61,296 nt of DNA from Marinobacter sp. EhC06 (GTDB lineage: Bacteria; Pseudomonadota; Gammaproteobacteria; Pseudomonadales; Oleiphilaceae): positions 1 through 61,296 of the forward strand of contig NZ_LXYO01000007.1 of the NCBI RefSeq assembly GCF_001650915.1, in the 5' to 3' direction. A model generated the notes under the pieces. It did no database searches. It had not been told where the DNA came from and saw nothing but the letters and a program-made list of their open reading frames with translations. Of this stretch, positions 35,476 through 42,659 are shown piece after piece. The translations under genes were made by a program, and so were the position numbers. Numbering within the stretch: the stretch's first letter is position 1; each line of letters opens with the position of its first letter.

Positions 35476-38272
35476 CGTTAGACTCCATGTTCCAGCTGAG
35501 CCACTTGACACTCCGCTCGTAACGTCCCGGGTGCAGTTCCGCAAGAACGCCAAGGCTGCGACCTATCCAGGCGTCATAGCCCTCTGATGTAATCCGGCGG
35601 TGGTTTTCAGTGTGCAGTTGAATGGCCTTCTCTTCGAAGGGATACGCCTCTTCTTCAAGCAGCATCTGGTACTGCATGGCCTCAAGCTCATTCAGATCCG
35701 AAGGTACTGCGGATGTCATCAGGTCTTTGGCCAGGCCCCGGTAGAGCTCCGCGCGGCGGAACAACGACTCAGACAGAACGCGCTCCCCGCCGAGAGCTTC
35801 GGCATCCAGGAATCGCTGTCGAGCAGTTTCCAATGCCTTCTGCTTGCGCGCGAGAGAGTGCTCCAGAGGCTGACTCAGGCTGATGCTGGTAAACGCGGCA
35901 GCCGCACGGGCGCCAAGCACCAGAGAAGACCGGGATGCCCACTCAAGGGTGTCGGCACTGTGCCAGGCGCTGTCCAGCTCTGACCGGACCAGTGCTTCCC
36001 GCCAGTCATCCGGATCGTCACCGGTTTCTACCAGGCGATAACGGAAGGTCTGGAGCCGCTCATGTTCAGATCCGTCGCCAGCCTTCGGGCCGGTCGCAAG
36101 ATAGTCCCTGTACAGGGCATTCCGCTCCGCTACATTGCCGGCTTCATTCAGCAATTCCGCGGCCCGCAGCCGCAATTGCCAGGGGTTGGCATGATTTTCA
36201 GCGGCCTGCAGCAATTCGGATGCTGCCTGGGTGGGTTTATCGGACTGAATCCAGGCGTGTACCAGCTTTTCACTGATACCCGCAGCCAGCTCATGTTGCG
36301 GGTGGTCGTTACGGAACTTCTGCAGGTCGACAACAGCGGCTGTCCAGTCTGATGCCTTGAGCAAGGTATTGGCGGCGTCGTAACGGGCCCGGATGGCGAT
36401 TTCCGAGCCGGGCAACACTGAATCAACCCGCCGGAAATGACCCACAGCCTCTCCGAGCCGGCCCTGGGAAGCAGCCACTTCCCCCTGGCGATAAACAGCC
36501 GTCGCCAGTTGCCTGCGAATGGCCGCCAACTGGTCGCCGGTCACATCCTTGAGCTGATCGCTCTCGGCAAGATCCAGCGCCTGATTCCAGGCCCGTTCCG
36601 CCAGTCCGAAATCACCTTCTTTCTGGCGGATCCGGGCCGTCACCTGCCAGGTCGCGTATCGCTCTGCCGGCGATGCCCCTAGGGCGGTAAGAACCAGCGA
36701 AGCATAGTGTAATCCCCGCTCATGGTTGCCGGCAGCAAGCCAGCGGGCAGCCAGATCCGCCATCAGGCCGGAACCCCGGTTATCACCCGCGAATCGCTCG
36801 TTAAAACGATTGGCTTCGTCTGAAAGATCCTCCAGACCGGGTCTGAATGCGGCAGCCTCGTACTGCTGGTCGACGCCGTCTCTCAACAGGGTGACGGCGG
36901 CCCAGGCAGCATCAGCCGCCTCACTGTAACCGGGTGCTTCGTAGGCAGCCTTGCGAAAGTTATCCAGCGCTCTCGGAAAATGCCCCGCCTGCAGTCGGGC
37001 ATCCCCGGCAAGTCGCAAGACCTCGCCGCTCTGGCCCACCCGGGGCGCCAGTCCTTCATAGTAAGTGGCGGCCTGTGCAAAGGCAGACTCAGAGTTTGCG
37101 ACCTGCCACTGTTCCGCCGAGCGGGCGCCCAAATCATAGTGATAGTCCGCCAGCCGTCTGCTGTAGCTCCGCCACTTGTCCTGCTGGCCCCCTTTCAGCT
37201 CGGCGTAGGCGGAATTCACGCTATAGCTGTCGACGAATCGGGCCCGGGCCGTACGAACCCGGTCCGCGTCACCCGCCGCTTGCCAGACATCCACCACCTG
37301 CAACCGAAAGGCGGGAACGGAACGGTGATTGGGGGAATACTCGATGAACGCCCGGTTAGCGGCAACACTGGCGCTGGTCTCTCCCTGGATGGCGTAGTAG
37401 TCCGCGAGCCGGTCGAACAACAGGTGTTCCCAGGGGCGCGGCTGGTCCTTGTCCAGCCACGCAATGAGGGTGTCCGGCCCACCTTTTCGGGCTGCCATCA
37501 GTGCCAGCACCCTGAAGGTATCATCGATGGTGTCCACAACGGATTCACTGACCGACTCAAGACTCTGTTCCTGCGGCAGAAACTCGTCCAGAACCTCGAC
37601 AAAGGTGGCTGCGGCCCTGTTCCATGCAGACGGGCCCTGTTTGAACTGGCTCCAGCCAAGCATGTATCTGGCCTTGGTGCTGAACTCTTTGCTGTCGCCG
37701 GATTCAATCAATTGCCGGTAGCCGGTTTCTGCCTCAGCATAATGGCCAGCTGCAAAGGCGGATTCCGCCAACCGGAACCGGGCCTCCGGTACCAGAGAGG
37801 AATCCGGATAGAGCCCGACCAGCTGTTTCAGCCTCTGGATCGACGCATCCTGCTGTCCTGTCAGGGCATGGGCCTTGGCCATCTGGTAAAGCAGTTCGTC
37901 CAGTCGCCCACCGTAGGAGCCGCGCGCCAGAATGGACTCGTAACTGCTGATCGCTTCGCTGTAGACCCTTTCCTCTTCAGCCGGAGAGAACCCTATATCT
38001 TCACCTGAACGGTCCCGGATATTGCTCAGGCGGTTAAGGGCATCAATCCGGACCTCTGGTTCGTCCGAAGTCTGGAAAAGGCGATGGTAACGGCGAGCAA
38101 CTTCCGAAGGCGAGATCGCCGGCATCGGCCGGCTTTCAAAGGTCAGGAACACCGGACGCATATCCCCGATGGTCTCGCCGTCCCGGCCCAGCTCCACACG
38201 AAAAGATTCCTGGGCTACAGCCGGCGCTGCCAGCAGTAAGGAAAGGCAGAGGCTCTGAAACGGCCGGATCAT
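35465..38272 (-). CDS. Large periplasmic TPR protein
   Basis: This 935-residue exported protein has a signal peptide (MIRPFQSLCLSLLLAAPAVA, cut near AQES) and is helical throughout, with many TPR-like units, for example LYQMAKAHALTGQQDASIQR and ARFRLAESAFAAGHYAEAE. It has no enzyme motif. It overlaps the following TPR lipoprotein gene by 11 bp and the preceding 468-residue gene by 4 bp. Size, composition and neighbours resemble the long TPR proteins (AgmU/GltD type) of Myxococcus-like gliding or focal-adhesion machinery; this is an architectural comparison, not an alignment. Confidence 0.82.
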   Translation of the reverse strand: MIRPFQSLCLSLLLAAPAVAQESFRVELGRDGETIGDMRPVFLTFESRPMPAISPSEVARRYHRLFQTSDEPEVRIDALNRLSNIRDRSGEDIGFSPAEEERVYSEAISSYESILARGSYGGRLDELLYQMAKAHALTGQQDASIQRLKQLVGLYPDSSLVPEARFRLAESAFAAGHYAEAETGYRQLIESGDSKEFSTKARYMLGWSQFKQGPSAWNRAAATFVEVLDEFLPQEQSLESVSESVVDTIDDTFRVLALMAARKGGPDTLIAWLDKDQPRPWEHLLFDRLADYYAIQGETSASVAANRAFIEYSPNHRSVPAFRLQVVDVWQAAGDADRVRTARARFVDSYSVNSAYAELKGGQQDKWRSYSRRLADYHYDLGARSAEQWQVANSESAFAQAATYYEGLAPRVGQSGEVLRLAGDARLQAGHFPRALDNFRKAAYEAPGYSEAADAAWAAVTLLRDGVDQQYEAAAFRPGLEDLSDEANRFNERFAGDNRGSGLMADLAARWLAAGNHERGLHYASLVLTALGASPAERYATWQVTARIRQKEGDFGLAERAWNQALDLAESDQLKDVTGDQLAAIRRQLATAVYRQGEVAASQGRLGEAVGHFRRVDSVLPGSEIAIRARYDAANTLLKASDWTAAVVDLQKFRNDHPQHELAAGISEKLVHAWIQSDKPTQAASELLQAAENHANPWQLRLRAAELLNEAGNVAERNALYRDYLATGPKAGDGSEHERLQTFRYRLVETGDDPDDWREALVRSELDSAWHSADTLEWASRSSLVLGARAAAAFTSISLSQPLEHSLARKQKALETARQRFLDAEALGGERVLSESLFRRAELYRGLAKDLMTSAVPSDLNELEAMQYQMLLEEEAYPFEEKAIQLHTENHRRITSEGYDAWIGRSLGVLAELHPGRYERSVKWLSWNMESNDGV

Positions 38273-39675
38273 AGTTGGGTCTCCTCCAGGTTCTGAAGGG
38301 CGAGGTATTCATACAGGTGAGCTATCTGCTGTTCGGTTTTGTCCAGTGCGAAGGCCATCTGCTGGTCCCTGGCTTCGACGAAGTCGAGCGCCAGGTCGTT
38401 CAACGCCGTTTCAGATGCTTCAAGCAACTGACGAACAGACAGTAACAGCGCTTCGTTGCGCTCTGTCAGTGCTGCGGCTGAGCGACGTAACTGTTCCAGG
38501 ATTTCCGGTTGCCCCGATGCCTTGCTCCGGACCTGACTCAATCGGGTCTGGGCATCCGACAGGGTTTTCCGAAGAGCCTGGATGCGAGGTTGCTGGCCGG
38601 GCCCGGCGCTATCCGCGAGGCGCTGCAGCCGTGCACCGAGCTCTTCCCCCCGAGCATTAAGATCAGCGGTGCTTTGCCTGGATTCCTGCTGATGGATGCC
38701 GACCAGCTGTTCTCTCAGAGCGCCCTGAAACACCTCAAGATCGTGACCATGGCGTTCAAGTTTTACCGCCATCGAACGAAGGGCTGCCACTCGCCCTGCG
38801 GCCCTCTGGACGTCAGGGTCCTCCATGAACGCAAGAAGATAGGCCATGCGCGGCTGGGTCAGTGTACGGCTGTCGGCCAGAAACCAGTCGACCCCGGTTT
38901 CCCGGGCATCGTCCACCAGGGTTTTATAGGCCCCCTGTTCCCGAATCTTTCCGGCCAGTTTGCGAAGGGTCACCCGTTCACTCTCGAACGCGGCGTTGGC
39001 GGCAAGGTAGGCTTCTCCGGCCTGCCCGAGATAGCCGGAAAGATCGTAACCGCGCCCCATGCCAATCCAGGCATCGGCAACCCCGGGGTATGCCAGGGGA
39101 TATTTCCTGGCCCGATGCCAGCTCTGCATGGCGGCCCGGTGATTACCCTTTTCTGCCAGGGCCAGTCCATGGAGGTAAAGGGCCCTTGGCGTGCTGAAAC
39201 TATCGAGATCGACCTTCTCCAGAAAGCTGATCGCTTTATCGAACTCGCCGTGCTGGTAAGCAAGGTAGCCCGCGCGGACCAGCAGATTATTTTTCAGGTG
39301 CTGGCTGCGCTCGGAATTGGCATCACCGTCCGACATGGCTAACGCCACCCGCAGCGCAACCAGCGCCCTGGCCGGGTTGAGATCGGTTTTCGCGTAATCG
39401 CTGGCAAGATTGAGGTAACCCAGAGCCGCCCAGTAACCTTCTTTCATGCCGCCCAGGATTCGCCCGGCCTCATCAGTACGGCCCGCGGTTCGTGCCTTCT
39501 CAGCATCTTCATAGAGTGCTTGCTGTCGTCCATCCCCAAGATCCACGCCGACTTCTCCGGCTTGCCGGAATTGCTTGAGACCAGAAAGGACGTCGTCTGG
39601 CATTGCCGGAGTGGCCGCCACGGAAAAACCGGAAACAGTCAGAAGCAACACAAACAGCAGGACCCGGAATATCAT
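38269..39675 (-). CDS. Periplasmic TPR/coiled-coil protein
   Basis: This 468-residue exported protein has a signal peptide (MIFRVLLFVLLLTVSGFSVA). TPR-like repeats span about residues 50-250 (ALYLHGLALAEKGNHRAAMQ is one unit) and a long coiled coil spans about 310-460 (LSQVRSKASGQPEILEQLRR ... ALDKTEQQIAHLYEYLALQ). It overlaps the 935-residue TPR gene by 4 bp and follows the upstream gene after 6 bp. No catalytic motif is visible. It is probably a structural part of the ExbB-ExbD-driven complex. Confidence 0.8.
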   Translation of the reverse strand: MIFRVLLFVLLLTVSGFSVAATPAMPDDVLSGLKQFRQAGEVGVDLGDGRQQALYEDAEKARTAGRTDEAGRILGGMKEGYWAALGYLNLASDYAKTDLNPARALVALRVALAMSDGDANSERSQHLKNNLLVRAGYLAYQHGEFDKAISFLEKVDLDSFSTPRALYLHGLALAEKGNHRAAMQSWHRARKYPLAYPGVADAWIGMGRGYDLSGYLGQAGEAYLAANAAFESERVTLRKLAGKIREQGAYKTLVDDARETGVDWFLADSRTLTQPRMAYLLAFMEDPDVQRAAGRVAALRSMAVKLERHGHDLEVFQGALREQLVGIHQQESRQSTADLNARGEELGARLQRLADSAGPGQQPRIQALRKTLSDAQTRLSQVRSKASGQPEILEQLRRSAAALTERNEALLLSVRQLLEASETALNDLALDFVEARDQQMAFALDKTEQQIAHLYEYLALQNLEETQL

Positions 39676-39681
39676 GGCGCC

Positions 39682-40230
39682 CTACTCCCACTCCATGAAA
39701 GAAATCCTGGGTTCGTAATCGGGCGCCCGGGCCTCAAGGCTCATCTCTAAACGGAGCACACCGGGGCGTTTTCTGAACCGATGGGTGGATTCCCGCCGTA
39801 CGAAATCATCATCGGCAGAGCGGGCAGTAATCACCGCTTTCAACTCATGCTCGCCGTTTTCCAGGTTCCCGGTGAACAACTGCTGGATGCCGCCGCGCTC
39901 AAGCGAGGCCCGCTCTCTATCGGAATACAGGTGGGAAGCCACAGGCTGGCCATTGACGAACAGTTCGACGGAATCAAGATCGAGGGCATCCCGGCTCTGA
40001 AGTGTCAGAAAAACTGCCAGTCGGGTATTGGCTGGATGCAGGACCTTCTGCTCAAGGGCGAATACGCGCTCGGAATGACTGGCGATTTCAGCATTCAGGC
40101 GTTCAAGCTCCTTATCAAGGCCATCGGCGGCTGCAGCCGAGGCGGCCAGCAATGCCAGAACCAGTGCCCCGATGCGCACCAACCTTTGGTGTTCTATCCG
40201 GCGCCTTTGTGATTGTTGTGAGCCGAACAT
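39682..40230 (-). CDS. Membrane-anchored coiled-coil protein, first gene of operon
   Basis: I do not recognise this 182-residue protein. The ATG at 40230 has AGGAGG 3 nt upstream; longer frames to 40335 have no such site. A basic N-terminus precedes a hydrophobic segment (IGALVLALLAASAAAADG), a short coiled coil (LDKELERLNAEIASHSERVF) and a beta-rich domain with a DSVELFVNGQPV turn, resembling an Ig-like fold. It starts the nine-gene leftward operon. The signal could be cleaved or stay as an anchor. Confidence 0.75.
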   Translation of the reverse strand: MFGSQQSQRRRIEHQRLVRIGALVLALLAASAAAADGLDKELERLNAEIASHSERVFALEQKVLHPANTRLAVFLTLQSRDALDLDSVELFVNGQPVASHLYSDRERASLERGGIQQLFTGNLENGEHELKAVITARSADDDFVRRESTHRFRKRPGVLRLEMSLEARAPDYEPRISFMEWE

Positions 40231-40485
40231 AAGCCTCCTGCCTTTGTAGCCTCTGTAACTCATGCAAACTTCTGTAACAGATCGGCAGAAAGCGTAACAC
40301 TTGGTAACCGCCAAGAACGGTATACAGATCACCAAATGGAAAACGCACAGCGAAAGCTTAAGCGGTCGGAAGAATGGGAAGAGTGTCGAGTTATTTGACA
40401 GAGTCAGGAGGGATATCGGGGCGTCAGGGAGGCTCAGCGGATAAGTTGAATTTTAAACGACTGTTTTAGCAGCTTTTAAGTCAAG
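40231..40485. other. Intergenic region upstream of the TPR operon and candidate small RNA
   Basis: The whole gene-free stretch is 40231-40586 (356 bp). Its left part should hold the leftward operon promoter, which I could not place with confidence. A consensus TTGACA at 40395-40400 has no matching -10. TTTTAAAC-GACT-GTTTTAGC around 40451-40470 is an imperfect palindrome about 20-35 bp upstream of the sigma-54-type element and could be an activator site. Confidence 0.4.
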
Positions 40486-40501
40486 TGGCCCTGTATTTGC
40501 T
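40486..40501 (+). promoter_or_regulatory. Sigma-54 promoter, -24/-12
   Basis: TGGCCCTGTATTTGCT fits the sigma-54 consensus TGGCAC-N5-TTGCT with one mismatch and has the invariant GG-N10-GC spacing (GG 40487-40488, GC 40499-40500). The predicted start is near 40512, at the base of a stable hairpin and 69 nt before the T tract of a strong terminator. Confidence 0.72.
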
Positions 40502-40510
40502 CACTGGAAA

Positions 40511-40588
40511 GCGGCGGGAGTGCCTTCAGGCAAACCCGCTTGATATGCCGAGCTTTGCCGATGCTCTCAACCGCATCGGCTTTTTTTT
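40511..40588 (+). ncRNA. Candidate sigma-54-dependent small RNA
   Basis: A roughly 78-nt transcript is predicted from the sigma-54-type promoter to a strong terminator. The first hairpin is GCGGG (40514-40518) with CCCGC (40535-40539), enclosing TGCC-TTCA-GGCA. A 17-nt linker (TTGATATGCCGAGCTTT region) is the likely single-stranded target-pairing or Hfq site. The terminator is GCCGATGC/GCATCGGC with eight T residues. There is no reading frame of note. It points towards the 3' end of the CoxE-like gene on the opposite strand. I do not recognise the family. Confidence 0.65.
40557..40588 (+). terminator. Rho-independent terminator
   Basis: GCCGATGC (40557-40564) and GCATCGGC (40573-40580) form a perfect 8-bp stem followed by TTTTTTTT. 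The T tract is on the plus strand, so it does not serve the leftward gene beginning at 41765. Confidence 0.93.
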
Positions 40589-41765
40589 ATTTACTCAGTT
40601 GCTTCATGGCCGACTCGAGGCCTTCAACGGTCAAAGGGTACATGTGATCGTTAACGAGTTGCTTGGTCATGCCCAACGAACCGCCATTACCCCAGTAACT
40701 CTCGGGAAGTGGATTGATCCATACAACCTTACGGAAGTGCTCGGTGATGCGCTGGAACCAGGTGGCGCCTGCTTCCTCGTTCCAGTGCTCAATCGAGCCA
40801 CCGGGATGGGAGATCTCATAGGGCGCCATGGTCGCGTCGCCGACAAAGATCACTTTGTAGTCGGGCGTGTACTTGTGAAGAATATCCCAGGTGCTGGTGG
40901 TTTCGTTCATCCGCCGGATATTGTTCTTCCAGACACTCTCATAAATGAAATTGTGGAAGTAAAAATATTCCATGTGCTTGAACTCAAGCCGGGCGGCCGA
41001 GAACAGCTCCTCGCAGACACGAACGTGAGGGTCCATGGACCCGCCCACATCGAAGAAGATCAGCACTTTTACCGCGTTATGCCGTTCGGGCACCATCTTC
41101 AGGTCCAGGTATCCGGCATTGCGAGCCGTGGAACGGATCGTGTCGTCCATGTCCAGTTGGTCCGCCGCGCCCTGGCGGGCAAACTTCCGCAGGCGGCGCA
41201 GCGCCACCTTGATGTTGCGGATGCCGAGGGTCACGCTGTCGTCCAGATCCTTGAACTCGCGCTTTTCCCAGACTTTCACGGCCCTGCCGTGGCGGCCTTT
41301 TTTCTGGCCAATCCGGAAGCCTTCCGGGTTGTAGCCGTTGGCCCCGAATGGCGAGGTGCCGCCAGTGCCGATCCACTTGTTGCCGCCGGCGTGGCGCTCC
41401 TCCTGCTCTTCCATCCGTTTCTTGAAGGTTTCGATCAGCTCCTCCAGGCCGCCCAGAGAATCGATCTTCGCCTTCTCTTCCTCCGACAGGTGCTTCTCGA
41501 ATTCCGCCCGCAACCAGTCGTCCGGAATCAGGGCTTCCAGCAGGTCGTCGAGATTCTCGATTCCTTCAAAATAGGCCTGGAAGGCACGGTCAAACTTATC
41601 GAAGTGGCGCTCGTCCTTCACCAGGCAAAGACGGGACAGGTAATAGAATTCCTCCATATCCGCAAAGGCGAGCCGCTTCTGCAGGGCTTCCAGAAGATCC
41701 AGAAACTCCCTCAGACTGGCAGGCACCCGTGCGCGCCGGACTTCAAGAAAAAAATCAATCAACAT
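40587..41765 (-). CDS. CoxE-like VWA domain protein
   Basis: This 392-residue cytoplasmic protein belongs to the CoxE-like VWA family that partners MoxR ATPases. The metal-ion site DVGGSMDPHV is near residue 243, and the FIYESVWKNN and VIFVGDATMAPYEI segments follow. A charged N-terminal half (EKHLSEEEKAKIDSLGGLEE) precedes it. The moxR gene lies 34 bp upstream on the same strand. Such pairs are thought to remodel or activate a target protein complex; the target here is unknown. Confidence 0.88.
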   Translation of the reverse strand: MLIDFFLEVRRARVPASLREFLDLLEALQKRLAFADMEEFYYLSRLCLVKDERHFDKFDRAFQAYFEGIENLDDLLEALIPDDWLRAEFEKHLSEEEKAKIDSLGGLEELIETFKKRMEEQEERHAGGNKWIGTGGTSPFGANGYNPEGFRIGQKKGRHGRAVKVWEKREFKDLDDSVTLGIRNIKVALRRLRKFARQGAADQLDMDDTIRSTARNAGYLDLKMVPERHNAVKVLIFFDVGGSMDPHVRVCEELFSAARLEFKHMEYFYFHNFIYESVWKNNIRRMNETTSTWDILHKYTPDYKVIFVGDATMAPYEISHPGGSIEHWNEEAGATWFQRITEHFRKVVWINPLPESYWGNGGSLGMTKQLVNDHMYPLTVEGLESAMKQLSK

Positions 41766-41799
41766 AAAACGTGACTCTTGCCAATGATCTTGCCGAGAA

Positions 41800-42642
41800 T
41801 CAGCTGCGGCGACGGGCCATGAAGGCGAGCTTTTGCAACAGGTGCACGTCCTGCTCGTTCTTTACCAGGGCACCGTACAAAGGCGGCAACGCCGAGCTGG
41901 TATCTTTCTCCTGCAACATTTTCGCCGACAGCTCGTCGGCCATCAGCAGTTTCAGCCAGTCAATCAGCTCCGAGGTGGACGGCTTCTTCTTCAGGCCCGG
42001 GACCTTGCGCACATCGAAGAAGACTTCCAGGGCATCGCGAACGATTTGCTGCTGTAAGCCCGGGAAATGCACATCTACGATATTCTGCATGGTGTCATGA
42101 TCCGGGAAGCTGATGTAGTGGAAGAAACAGCGACGCAGGAACGCATCCGGCAGTTCCTTCTCGTTGTTACTGGTGATCACCACTATCGGGCGTTTCTTTG
42201 CCTTAACCAACTTCTGGGTCTCGTAGACAAAGAACTCCATCCGGTCGAGTTCCAGCAAAAGGTCGTTGGGGAATTCGATATCCGCCTTGTCGATCTCATC
42301 GATCAGCAGAACCACCTGCTCGTCCGCCTCGAAGGCCTCCCAGAGCTTGCCCTTTACGATGTAGTTGCCGATGTCCTTGACCTTTTCATCACCCAACTGG
42401 GAGTCCCTCAGACGGGACACCGCATCGTATTCATAAAGCCCCTGCTGGGCCTTGGTGGTGGACTTGATGTGCCACGGAATCAGCCTCATACCCAGACCGG
42501 CGGCCATTTCCTCCGCCAGCAGGGTTTTCCCGGTGCCCGGCTCGCCCTTGATCAACAGCGGGCGCTGAAGCGCAATTGCTGCGTTGACGGCCATTTGCAG
42601 GTCATCGGTGGCTACGTACTTCTCGGTACCGGTAAACTTCAT
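41800..42642 (-). CDS. MoxR family AAA ATPase
   Basis: This 280-residue protein is a MoxR AAA+ ATPase with Walker A GEPGTGKTLLAEEMA near residue 38, Walker B LLIDEIDKADIEFPNDLL, sensor 1 VVITSNNEKELPDAFLRRC and the arginine finger in that same LRR segment. MoxR ATPases act as chaperones with VWA proteins. It sits between two VWA proteins: the large membrane one 17 bp upstream and the CoxE-like one downstream. Confidence 0.92.
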   Translation of the reverse strand: MKFTGTEKYVATDDLQMAVNAAIALQRPLLIKGEPGTGKTLLAEEMAAGLGMRLIPWHIKSTTKAQQGLYEYDAVSRLRDSQLGDEKVKDIGNYIVKGKLWEAFEADEQVVLLIDEIDKADIEFPNDLLLELDRMEFFVYETQKLVKAKKRPIVVITSNNEKELPDAFLRRCFFHYISFPDHDTMQNIVDVHFPGLQQQIVRDALEVFFDVRKVPGLKKKPSTSELIDWLKLLMADELSAKMLQEKDTSSALPPLYGALVKNEQDVHLLQKLAFMARRRS

Positions 42643-42659
42643 GCTCTGGTTCCTGTTGG

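Noticed and set aside
40395..40423. TTGACA as a sigma-70 promoter for the 40.5 kb RNA
   Set aside because: No acceptable -10 lies 16-18 bp downstream, whereas the sigma-54 element fits the start and length far better.
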